Shown here piece after piece: positions 24,690 through 37,100 of a DNA stretch of 64,000 nt. The position numbers and the translations under genes were made by a program. The notes under the pieces were generated by a model. The model did no database searches. It saw only the letters and a program-made list of their open reading frames with translations, and had not been told where the DNA came from. Origin of the DNA: Dendrobium chrysotoxum (taxonomy: Eukaryota; Streptophyta; Magnoliopsida; Asparagales; Orchidaceae); NCBI GenBank assembly GCA_019925795.1, contig CM034303.1, positions 1,550,001 to 1,614,000 on the forward strand. The letters run 5' to 3'. Position 1 is the stretch's first letter, and the number at the start of each line of letters is the position of its first letter.

Positions 24690-24884
24690 ATGAAATTCGT
24701 CACAAAAAAGCTTCTGGGGTTCCAGCTCCCCAAGCAAGCCCTAGGCCTCATACTACCCGTCACCAACCTCCATACTCCCAACGGTGCCCTTCCTCCCACA
24801 CACTCCTTACAAGGCTTGGTTGAGCCCTCCTCCTACTCTAATTCCCCTCTAGACGAACTACCACCACCTCTTTCCAGCTCCTAA
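24690..24884 (+). CDS. Small ORF, 64 aa, doubtful
   Basis: An ATG-initiated frame encodes MKFVTKKLLGFQLPKQALGL and then a Pro/Ser-rich tail. I recognise no family. It lies just beyond the 3' end of the DUF866 gene on the opposite strand. It may be a chance frame in a C-rich stretch or a remnant of another gene. Confidence 0.15.
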   Translation: MKFVTKKLLGFQLPKQALGLILPVTNLHTPNGALPPTHSLQGLVEPSSYSNSPLDELPPPLSSS

Positions 24885-25039
24885 ACAGGCAAATCACCCT
24901 TTACTAATTTCATCGCATAAAACCCACCGCCAACTGAACATCTATTCTCTTCTACATGTTTTGTGTTTATCATGTATAACTTGATTCTATCATAGAACCA
25001 AAGCAAATTGCAAGTAGTGGGAACAAAGCCCCTTTTCCT

Positions 25040-25159
25040 TTAACTTACCACGCTAAATTTGGATCGCAAATTGACTATCCCAACAGGGCATTCCCCCTTC
25101 TCATCATACTCTGCAAACTCGCCAGCAGATAGATCAACGTCAAAAATGGTGCCTGCCAA
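25040..25159 (-). CDS. DUF866 gene, exon 4 (terminal)
   Basis: This exon has 40 codons including TAA. It follows TTATTGTAG and starts LAGTIFDVDLSAGEFAEYDE, with KGECPVGIVNLRSKFSVVS to the end. It fits the family C-terminus, and its phase matches exon 3. Confidence 0.88.
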   Translation of the reverse strand: MAGTIFDVDLSAGEFAEYDEKGECPVGIVNLRSKFSVVS

Positions 25160-28100
25160 CTACAATAAATGAAAAAAGAAACCATTAGTACAGGAAAAAT
25201 CGTCTAAAACAAATCAAAATAAGAATGTATCTGACATTTCAAACTGATTAAGAGCCCAGATTGAGCAAAATGTTGAGTAAAATTCTATTAGCAATCCCGT
25301 CTCCTATGGCAACGGTAAAAAAGGGGAAATAAACATGATATCTGAGCGCCAGCAGATTGAAGGGAAAATTATTTGTTAATGATGTAGGACAAATTATGGA
25401 TTAACTATGATAAAGAGTGATGAGGATTAAATATTCACAAGGAAATTAAATTAAAGTTTTAATGACTTTGACAATATTAAATCTAGAACTAATTATTTTG
25501 AAGATAGAAATACTTGAAAGTTTTAGTTATATTGGATAAAGAATCCACAAGACTGAATAAGATATATCACAATGGAAAATCAAGCGATTTGCGAACAGAG
25601 ATCTTGATGTTAAAAGGGAAGTCTAATAAAGTAGAAAATATATAAAGAAGAATGATGCTGAAACAACTAAAAGATTGATGCTTCGAGTAGCCTTTTGTGA
25701 TAATAACAATCTTCCAATCCTTCGAAGCCCTTCACTTCAGCAAAGAAAGCAAACAATCACAAGAATACGAAGAGAAACTCGTACCTTCATTCTATTATTC
25801 ATTCCTTCATGCTTCAACGGTACGAGGGAGACAATAAGTTTTCTGATTATGATGACATACATTTACGTTCCATCCATATTCATTCCTTCATGCTTCAAAG
25901 ATTTTTTTTTTGGGTGCTACGACGTTAGCTAAGATGATATCTAAAATGAGACTAGTAACTTTATAAAACAAAAGCAACAAAAATGTAATGATAATGTAAA
26001 AAGATCCTAAATGAACCTACATATCACATATCTAACTTAATAGAAATGAAAACTATCCTCCACGAGTGATACTGCACTGCAGATTGAATCCTCCTTCCTC
26101 TAAAGTCCTTCAAGAACCGAGTCAACCCACATTAAAAAAAGTCCTCTTAAGGTGGGCAGTGCACAAAGACAAATAAAAGAAATAGATTTTTTCTTAATTC
26201 ATAAGCAAATATTTAACATTACAAGAGACTATACCTACAGGAATAAGAATGGGATGTCAAAAAGACAACAAAATAAACACTCAAACCAACCACCACATTC
26301 ATACTTACAATCAAATTCAAAACTACGACCAAACTCATATGTACCATTAAACCTACCACTATTTTCATATAAACTATCAAACTCAATAATATTAAGATCC
26401 AACATGGCCTATGACATAAGAAATGACCTGTTAGACCAGTCCAATTGGACCGGTCCACCCGGTCCAGCCGGGACCGGCCCAGGCGGAACGAGGCGGACAT
26501 TGTCCGCCTCTCGCTACAGCCGCACGCGAGCCGCAACCTTGCGGGAGCCGAATAGGAAGGATTTTTGAGGGATTTGGGAGGGAAATTTGAATGTAGGGAC
26601 TGTTTAGGGATTTCCTTTTGATTTGTATGCATTAAATACTTTATTTTCCTAGGGTTAGGGCATCTTGAATTTGGCTGAAATTTGAGATCTCTTAGGTCTT
26701 TTGGGCTCTAGCGGCGTCTAGAGATTTGGGAGAGAAAGATCCTCCTCTCGAATAGAGGATCAATTGTATCTTGTTGTTTTCCATTTCCCTTTCATCAAAT
26801 AATACATATTATCTACTGTTTTCGTGATTTGTGTGGACTTTTGTGGAGTTTTCTCGCTGTTTTCTAAAGATTGATCGGAAATACTTGAGATCTTCAAGTG
26901 TTTCCTATCAAATTGGTATCAGAGCGTTGTCTTGGGACCATCGGCGGCTGAAATTATAAAATTTTAGCTGTGAAATCTCATCCGGAAGAAGATCTTCTCG
27001 TGGTTCTTGGGAAGAAATATGGCCGGGAAGAAGGTTGAAGTTTTGGAAGGAGAAATTGCGCAACTTAAATCAGAGTTGGAGGAAAAATGGTCTGATTTTC
27101 AAAATCAGATTTCATCCAATAATAAAAGGATGGAAGAGAAGTTCGCCGTGATGGAAGAGATGTTGAAGAAATTGCTTGAAGCCAAAATCAAACCAGTGAC
27201 ATCGGAAGCAAAGGAAACTATCGGCGGCCATGGAAGAGATGGGAACCCTAACACGTTTAGGGGAAGGGAAAATCCAGAAGTGGAGATCCTGGAGAGAGAA
27301 GATGGAATGCCTCCTCTACAACCACTTTCTAGAGAGGAGAGGAGCAGTGACTACGCAAGAAGGGGTGCTGAATTTGAAAGGAGAGGGGATGATTTTGATC
27401 GCCGGGGTGCTGATTTTGAAAGAAGAAGAGAGGATTTTGATGAAGGGTTTGGTTATGATCGCCGGAGGGAAGATCGTGACAATTGGGGAGCACCTCCTCT
27501 TCAAGGAATGGGAGGTTATGGAGGATTTAGGGGAAATTGGTGTGACCCGAGGGTGAGGAAATTGAAGATGCCAATCTTTGAGGGGGAGGATGCGCACGGG
27601 TGGATCTACAAGGTAAAAAGATATTTCGCCATCAATGGGTTGACAGAAGAGGAGAGACTGACGGCGGCGGGCCTATGTTTGGAAGGGAAGGCTTTGTCAT
27701 GGTATCAGTGGAGGGACATGCGAAGACCCATACGGAGTTGGAGAGAGTTCAAGGATTGTTTGGTAGAACGTTTCCGAACTGGCAGGGGAGGAGACTTCTA
27801 CGAGCAGTTCTTCGCCTTGACACAGGAGGGTTCAGTGACGGAGTACCGGGAGAGATTCGAGTACCTTGCTAGCCGATTGGACCACCTTCCTGAGACAGTG
27901 CTCGAGGGAAATTTCATGAAGGGGTTGACACCAGAGATCCGGGCAGCGGTTAGAGTAATGAGACCTCGTGACTTGGGAGAGGCTATGGAACTAGCTCAGT
28001 TGGTGGAGGATCAGAGGCACCTGGAGAAAGGGGTGGAAGGCAGCAACTCAAAAGGCACGTACAGGATGGCCACCACCTTTTTGACACCTAAGGAGCCGAC

Positions 28101-31100
28101 ACCGGGTACCTTTTGGGAGACTCCGAAGGAGAAGACTGCCGGCGGAAGACCTGGGGACAACTTCAAGAAGCTCACAGAAACAGAATTACAGGAGAAGAGG
28201 GCGAAGGGGATCTGTTTCAGATGTGATGAGAGGTATACGCCGGGGCACAGATGTAAGGACCGAGCTCTTCGGGTTCTTGTTGTTTGTGATGAAGAAGGAT
28301 GGGAGGATGGTGTCGTCTTTCCACCTTGCGGACAAGGTGGATCTTTGGGAGGGGAGTATTGTTAGACCGGTCCAATTGGACCGGTCCACCCGGTCCAGCC
28401 GGGACCGGCCTAGGCGGAACGAGGCGGACATTGTCCGCCTCTCGCTACAGCCGCACGCGAGCCGCAACCTTGCGGGAGCCGAATAGGAAGGATTTTTGAG
28501 GGATTTGGGAGGGAAATTTGAATGTAGGGACTGTTTAGGGATTTCCTTTTGATTTGTATGCATTAAATACTTTATTTTCCTAGGGTTAGGGCATCTTGAA
28601 TTTGGTTGAAATTTGAGATCTCTTAGGCCTTTTGGGCTCTAGCGGCGTCTAGAGATTTGGGAGAGAAAGATCCTCCTCTCGAATAGAGGATCAATTGTAT
28701 CTTGCTGTTTTCCATTTCCCTTTCATCAAATAATACATATTATCTACTGTTTTCGTGATTTGTGTGGACTTTTGTGGAGTTTTCTCGCTGTTTTCTAAAG
28801 ATTGATCGGAAATACTTGAGATCTTCAAGTGTTTCCTATCATGACCCTGCACACAAACCACAAAATGTAACGACTCAAAAACCCAACAATCACAAGGGTT
28901 TGAAATAAAAGTAAAAAGGAAAATAAAATAGAATCAGACATGTCCTGATACATATGATCTAGAGTCAAATTAAGAAAATATACCAAAATAAAATTACACA
29001 CAAGTACTAATGATGACATCTATGCTATACTAAATGGGCTCCAAAGTACATCCTGCAATAATTAATATGGGATTATTTAGGAAAATGCAAAATGCAAACG
29101 ACAAATTTATGCATGTTGACCCCTGTGTAATACCCAACGAAAAAGCAAAAAAATAAAATAAAAAATATGCTTACCTGCCACTGTCCACGCCGCCTGCTAC
29201 AGTGTCAGCTCTGCGAAACGGCGTCGAAGCCAGAAGTCCATCCCTCGCGTGCGTAGCTTGCCTCGATCCCGCCTCTGCCCTCGTCTTTAAAACGCAAATG
29301 AGACGGAGCATTAGGGGACTCAACTCCCACACTCGACTCCTTCCACACACAGAACTCGCGTCGTTGCTCCCGATCTTCTTCCCACTCCAATTCTCAAGCC
29401 GACGCCAACCTCCAACTTACCACAGGCCCGACTCCAATCTCCCGAATCCCTCATAGCCGACACATGGATCTCTCGAACCCAAGCTCCCGAGCCTCTACCG
29501 CCTGTCGCCTCCTATTGTCGACTTCGCTAGACGCAATCTCCACCCTAACCGAAGCTTTTCAACCTGCCGAAGTCGCCTCTTCCCTCTCCGAACTCCAAAG
29601 TCCGCCGGTTCCCTTGCCGCCCTACTCCGCTCCTTCCACGACTTCCCTTCCTGTCCGAACGGAAGTTAGGACATTTTGATCGGAAACAATAACTGGAGCT
29701 TGCTTTGTGTGAAGGTAATGACCCTTCTCCCTTTCACACGCTTTTGCGGCCAAATCCAGTGAACCCGCCGAACTTAATGGATTTAGGGCAAAAGGAGGAT
29801 AACAGAGGATTTAACTCTGTTAAATTTAACTGTTCCCTAATCCTACTCTAATTTTGTTCTAATCCTGCTCAAATCTTCTTTCAATTTTTTTGTTTAATTA
29901 ACTTAATTATAGTCAATTTAGTTAATTATATTTAATTATGATTAATTAAAATCGATTATAATTAGTTAATTATTTTTTAATTTATAATTTATTTTAAAAT
30001 AAATATGATTAATTATATATCAAATATAATTAGTTATGATTTATTTTTTTTAATTAATCATAAATTAAATTTAATCAATTTAAAATTAATTTTAAACTAA
30101 ACATAATTAATTATACATTAGATATAATTAACTATGATTAGTTTTGATTAATTATAAATTAAATATAACTTATTCATAATTAATTTTAAATTAAATTATA
30201 ATTAAATATAATTAATTTGTAATTAATTATAGATTAGATCTAATTAATTTAGAATTAATTTTAAAGTAAATATAATTAATTATATATCCAACATAATTAA
30301 TTATAATTATTTTAAAATTAATTCCAAATTAAATCTAATTAATTTAAAGTTAAATATAATTAGTTATGTATTAATAACTAATTATAATTAATTTATAATT
30401 AATTATCAAATAAAATGCTCGCAACAAAGAAAAGAAAGAGAGAAGTGCTCTTCTTTCTACCTTGCCTCGATTCGCGTGTCGACCCCGTCGCCGGCGGAAC
30501 ACAAAGGTATAACCCCTCGATCCATAAAACTTTGAGAGCTCGATTTCAAAGTCTGCAACGTGACAAAACAACCACCTATACACGCTTTTCGTAGCGTGGT
30601 GGGAGGAAGTTCGTCGCGGTGCTCTCGACGAATCGGGTAATCACTTCGAGAGCTCATTCCGTCGTTCGCGACGCACCGGCAAACCGCCTATACACGCTTT
30701 TCGTAGCGTGGTGGGAAGGGAACCCGGTGCGGCGCCTACGACGAAGTGGGTGATCACCTAAAATCTCTTTTTCGGCATTCACGGCGCACCGGCAAACCGC
30801 CTATACACGCTTTTCATAGCGTGGTGGGATGGAAAGCCGGTGCGGCGCCTATGGCGAGAAGGGGATATTCATAAGTACGCGCTCGCGGGGAAACAACTGT
30901 GTTTTTCAAACAGGTGCTGTCGAAGACCCATACACGCTTTTCGTAGCGTGGTGGGGGATTGAAGACTTTACACAGCCGCGGTGTCCTCGAAAGAGGGCAC
31001 CTACCATACACGCTTTTCTTAGCGTGATGGGAAAGGCCCAGTTTTCTCGTAGTTTCCCCTAAACGGGGGAGACGCCGGGAGGCTGCCGAAATTTCGGGTG

Positions 31101-34100
31101 AAAATACGACTACACTCAGACCTGTTTGAACTCAAAAGAGCTTGTACTCAAACAAGAACAGATGACTTGTGAACATGAATCTGAACAAAACTCAAATGAA
31201 CTATAACTTGAATTGGAATTAAATAACAACATTTGAACTACAAGGAAACTTTGAACTTCTACAAGAGGACTTTGATTTGGACTTCAGCCATAACAAATGC
31301 AGAGGACTTGACTTGAACTATTTGAACACAAGCAAGAAAACTTACAAGGACATGCTCTTTAACTTGTACTCTGGACTCAAACAATTTCAACAAGAGAACA
31401 TGAACTCAAACTGAACTCAACAAGAGCTTGATTTGAGTAATAATACCGAAACTCTAATGAGATGATAAGAAATTGTCAATTCAATTTGAATGTGAAGTAC
31501 TAACCAAAGAAAGTTCAAGTCACTCAAATGTCATGAAAGCAAGTCGAAGGACTCAAAGGAACGTTGATGGGTAATTGTAAATGATGATTTATAATAAACA
31601 AAGTTTATGCCCATCACTCACAAGCAACGAGAAGATTTATGACATACACAATCAATGCTTGCAAACCCATGATACCCCTATGGGTAATAACAAGTGGCAT
31701 CCCAATCAACGTACCTACAATCAAAAATACAAAGCTTTCAAATAAATGTTGAAGGGCTCTCATGCCGATCGAGATGCAAATATCAATAAACAACAATCAT
31801 CTGTGGATGATGAACAACCACAAGCAATGACTGGTGATGAACGAGTTCTCTACATCTCACTCACCAATAACAAGCAGAAATGAATGCATAGCTTGATGAA
31901 GGATGAAAGCATTACAAGGAGAGTTGTCAGTGGATGTGATTATGGACATACAGAGAAAATAGTAACTTGTCGGTAGAATATGCATGTAAAGAGTATAATG
32001 AACATGACTTGTTCGCAGTCAATGCCAATTAGCTTACAAATGGGCTCGTTAATCTGCATGCGATACCTGTCGGTGATTAGAAGCAACAGGATGATTGATA
32101 CACAGTGAAAGCGGATACCAATGAACTATTGCAGAAGGCTCATCTTACGCACCGTATATCAATTATAAGCAGAAACAAGAAATATACAGCATGCACAGAC
32201 AACCACGAACCACTGTAGGAGATGCTTAATGTATGCAGTGTATAGTCTACAAGTACGATGCAAGAAAAGCTGTGATGAATGCGAACATCTGTCGATAATG
32301 ACGGAAGATGTGCCGTAGATGTAACAGTGATAACCAAAAGTAAACAACGAATGTTACAATGTTCGTTTGATCGAAAACTGCTAGCATTACACAAAAAGAT
32401 TGGTGGTGAATGCAGTTCAACCAACATTAAATAACATCATGCAAGCAAATATATCAAATCTCAGTAAGCTATGATGATTAGCATGTAATAATGTGCTCGC
32501 AGTCAACATGTTGGGAGAGATAGACGACAGATGTGAGCTCCTACGAGTCAATATAGGAAATCTCTCATATGCAAAGCACATACAAATTGTTTTAGCAAGG
32601 ATACCGTAGCATCTCTACAGTTAACGACTATCCAATGCAAGACAAATACACTCAAGTGGTATGCAGCTAAGGTTGTAATATCCCTACAGTTGAGGTCGGT
32701 TCATTCGTAGACAAATATAGCCATTCCATGTGAGCTACGATGATACAAAAAATCATTTGTGGATAACACCAGTGGATAGGTAGTAAGTGCAGCAAGTCCT
32801 CTGTGGATACGAGTACACATATTCTATGCAAGCAAATATACGAGGTTACAACAAATCCAAATTCCTACTAACCGTCGTAAGAAGCCTCTCATGTACGAAA
32901 AATATCATCTACGAGCAGGATGTCTAAAGGTTACAACAAATATAAGTCCCCGTGAGTTTCTACAAAAGCAGGAGACTCGTTAGTGTACTACAATCTACCC
33001 GCGTAAATCATGTAAGTAGTGCACGACAGTCTACCTGTACAAGGCAGAAAACAGTTCGATCCCCGAGTTGCTGCAAAATGCCACCGGATCTGCAACATCC
33101 GTACAAGCAGACAGAAGGCGTTAACAAATATTCCTACAATATCCCTGCATGTGCACCTTAATTGGTATACACATAGGAACACAAAAGGGGGATATGCAAT
33201 CAAAACCCGCATGGACCCCGGCGAGCGTGTTATTGGTACACACGTAACGTCTAGGGATGCTGCGCGGGTCAATAAGTGAATTCCAGTTCGAGCCCGATCC
33301 TCCTATACGGATAGATAGGAGTCGACACGGCTCGAACCATTAAATAAATATGCGGTCGCGAGATCGACCGAGATATTTATTTTATAGTTCATGTTAGGCC
33401 TTCAAGGCCTATAATCAAGAGAATTCACTAACAAAGGCATAAAGCCTACGAAGCCCACACCCCGATAATGGCCGTGTTAAATGCAAATCTCAACCGGAGG
33501 TGTCCACACAGATCATTTTAAATACCCCGATGATGGCCGTGTTGAATGCAAACCTCAACCAGAGGGGTCCACACAGATTATTTCAAATACCACCCAAATA
33601 CTCAAAACTCCAAAACTCCACAAAAATTCCCAAGATTCCAAACTCCGAAAATATTTAAAAATTGAAATCCAACTATCAAAACACTTAAAGCAAAACACAT
33701 CCACCCTCCGCAACAGTTTGCCGAGGTGGACAAATTAAAAAAACACTTCAACTCGCAAAGAGTTAATGCCTGGTCGAAAATATCACTAGGATCCATTCTC
33801 AAACAATCTTCTGCCAGCAAGGACGTGGTACGAGTCCTCTAACCGGCAGTTTCGCCGCCAAATGGCACTGTAGGATAAACGGTTATGACTCGGGGCCCTC
33901 TGAACCAGGTGGTCGCCGCCAAATGGCACCATTATATTATGGTTATGGTCAGAGCCCGTATGCTCCCCAATGGCATCAAATCCTTGAGATATGAATCAAT
34001 AGGATATGATCGATAGGGCACAAAGCCCTCTGTTAGCTAAGGTGGATTCAAATTTGTCCCATTAGACAAATACCCATCCCAGGTCTATAAGATACCCTTG

Positions 34101-37100
34101 GACGAAGCAACCCATGGCTGCCGACAAGGATCCTTCTGTCAGGTTGGGTCGACTACCTCCTCTGACTAAGTAGATCAGGGACCACGATGGCCCGGGACGA
34201 CGGAACCATGGGATCTTGATCGGGTCTATCATCCATTCCCCCATCATCCGCTTTAAGTGCAAGATGGTGAAATTTCTATTTTAAATATCAAATTCTCCAA
34301 CACTTTCAATATTTCAAATACCTATTGCTGCTACTATAAGCCAAACTCACGTATCTCTACGTATATGATTGACGACTAGCCTTAATCGAAAGTTCTCTCT
34401 CGTGATCGGGAGGGGTAATTAACTATAGGGGCTTGCGCCTATAGGAAACCAGAACTCAGATTATAAAGTCCTCGCAAAATGAGGGCGAAATCTCTGGGTA
34501 GTGTCTCATCTACAAACCCATCTGCCTTCCAAAATTTACCCCGGAACTTAGTTTGTTAAAACTCCCCCCCCCCCCCCCCCCCCGAAGAAAGCAACAAGTC
34601 GGGCGGAGGCCGGGGCCGAATTTTCGGAGCCCACAATGCAATAGATTTTTACGCATCTAAATAATCAGAAAAAGCATATTACTATGATTAAGGCTTGTTG
34701 CTAAATAAGAAATATAAATAAAATATTATTAAAAAATCAATATGATATTTAAATAGAGAGTAAATTATGTGGCCAAATATTTCCTTGAAACATATTGTCT
34801 TTCACAGTTACAATAACATCATCAATATTCACCAAAAAATAGTTGCTTGATGAACAATGTATAATCCCCTGATTTTATTTGTATCCCATCATTACCTTTG
34901 CAAACCTTCCAAATTATGTCCTTAGAGACTATTTCAACCCATACAAGACCTTTTCAAATTACATACATGCTTGGTAGCAAGTTTTCTTACATTTTCATAC
35001 AAACTTTTTTTCAAAATCTCCATGCCAAAATGATTTTTGATATCAAATCTTTGCAATTATCACTCATAATTAGATGCTTAAAATAGTAGAATTTTAACGT
35101 ATTCATCTTGACAACCAAAGCAAGTATCTCTTGATAATTTGTGCTATATGTTTTAGCATATCCTTTAGCTACTAACCTTACCTTATACCTCTCTAGTCAT
35201 CCATCTACGCATCAATTCACAATATAAACCCATTTGCATCCCACGGGCTTTTTATTATGAGTAAACTCACCAATTGCCATGTTATTCTTTTCTAATGCTT
35301 TCATCTCTGTATTCTAACATGTTTGCAATTTTCATAAGATAGAGCCTCATGTAATGTGGAAGGAATGAAATTACTGTTTAGGCTAATAAGGAAACTCCCA
35401 TGAGATATATGAAATATTTTAAATAATATAACTTGAGAAAATTGATACAAACGGTGTATGGTACATTCCCATATTCCCCTTTCTAATGGCAATAAGAATG
35501 TTATGACCTAAACTAATACCTAGAGTTTGTAAAATAAAATTAAAAATAATTACCTCATTTTCAAAACTCTAGATAGATCTTCGAATTAGTGCAACTTTAG
35601 AGACAAGCTTTTCCTCTTAAGTACGCCTTCTCAAACCAGGAAAATTTTTCAACAGATGGCCCAGGGATATAAAAACAAACCCTTATCTTCCTTCATTTTA
35701 CAATTATCCTCCTGAAGATAAGGAGTACAAAATACTATTATATTTCATGTAAGGTGACATTAGCTAAGGTATAAAACCGCCTGTAAAGACGATGATAGCA
35801 TTTATATCCCTTTTGAGCGAACGGATACCCCAAAAAACACATATGATAGCAATGGATCAAGCTATTCCCTATTTGGACTATGAATGTGAAAGAAAAAAAA
35901 AACATCAAATATCTTAAAAATTAAATGATTTGAAGTTCTCATATTAGGATAGGATTTAGATAATATTTCTATAGAACTCATGTTGCTTCTCTTCAATAAT
36001 ATTTAGGTACCTTAGTTTAAAACATAAATGTTCAGGTTGTATCAAGGAGATGACATCAAATCAAGCAATTGAATCCTGATCCTGAGAAAACTAGACATGA
36101 ATGTGGGCGGTTGGGTACTGAACCACATAAAAATCCTTGTGTCCACTGCTTTATAGTTTAGAGCTATATTCTTGCATATTCTATTTTAATATTGCTTCTG
36201 CTTGGATGGTTATTGGTGATTTAAATGCTTGATGATCTTATGTTATTGTGATTGAGTGTGTCTTATTATCTTGTGCTTAAAATTTAATTAGCATCAAATA
36301 AAATAGATTTATTTAATAGCACAATCATTACGTTGTGGATACTTTTGTGGTGCTTTAGTGTTTATTGACTGAAAAGTACATAAACTTCTGTGTTACTATT
36401 AACCTATTTATATTGAGCTTGCTAGTTTCAACACTCTCACAATTAGATTAACCATATATTTATTACCATTCCATGTTTGTGTGGTACACTATAGTTTAGT
36501 TTATTTGAAACAAATTTAAGTGTTATATGACTTGTATTTTGTTTAATATTGATTATTATATACCTTGTTACCTAAATTTGTACGTGTGATTATGTGTTAC
36601 CTTGATTAAACATTTATTTACTTCAGCATGCTTACTTGGTTGGGTATAAATAGGGAGAATTTAGAAAAAAGTTCAACTGTGCTAATGCACACCCAATTAT
36701 TACAAGATAAGTATTCATACCTACTACTATTGTTGATCGTCAAACTTTCTCCAATGAACACCTTACACTCTTAGCAAACTGATTTTCCTTCAAAAGTAGA
36801 AAAAAAGTACACTTATGAGTTATGAGTTAGCAGATCCATTTTTAAAACAAATTAAGTCTACTTTTTTTTTCTAATGCGTTTGCTATATCAAGATTACATA
36901 CAACTGCACAATCAAGTTTCCCTCATCTCATATTCTCTATACATTATGAATCCTCACATAAACTATTTTGCTAAAACCTATAAATCCAAATCACCATCAT
37001 AATTATCTTCTATTCTAAGATATATGTTGTAAAAGTTAATTTATCTTCTAATCAATTTTAAGAAATATAAACAAGACACAAATTTATAATGTATTCATAA

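Larger units (their letters stand above)
26429..28841 (+). mobile_element. Gag-only Ty3/gypsy chromovirus element (TR-GAG type)
   Basis: This is a complete insertion of 2413 bp inside intron 3 of the DUF866 gene. Two 482-bp LTRs (26429-26910 and 28360-28841) differ at only five transitions. The perfect 5-bp duplication TGACC lies at 26424-26428 and 28842-28846. A tRNA-iMet primer site, a gag ORF and a polypurine tract are present. All pol domains are missing. Gag is joined almost directly to the last pol codons (FHLADKVDLWEG, in another frame). LTRs, priming sites and gag remain, so it has the layout of non-autonomous TR-GAG elements and could be moved by a relative. Confidence 0.9.
29114..34635. 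mobile_element. Giant solo LTR, copy 3
   Basis: The sequence starts TGTTGACCCCTGTG and ends TTTCGGAGCCCACA, and is flanked by the perfect duplication ATGCA (29109-29113 and 34636-34640). It is 5522 bp and lies inside intron 3 of the DUF866 gene. The module order equals copies 1 and 2: GC-rich leader, AT block (about 29880-30410), five-unit hairpin array (30581-31069), GAACTTG-rich stretch (31090-31450), degenerate repeats (about 31900-33000) and a conserved distal third. The distal third contains a local repeat of GATRATGGCCGTGTT (33460-33560) and a C17 run near 34566-34582. No long frame is visible. Confidence 0.85.

Noticed and set aside
26152..26568. 138-aa plus-strand frame before the gag-only element
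   Set aside because: It starts at GTG and crosses from intron sequence into the 5' LTR. It has no domain.
27230..28563. Other frames overlapping gag in the gag-only element (both strands)
   Set aside because: They are shadows of the gag frame. Only the frame from 27019 has family motifs.
28865..28885. TGTAACGACTCAAAAACCC as the start of another LTR
   Set aside because: The wording is common at plant LTR starts, but no matching CA end or target duplication was found before giant LTR copy 3.
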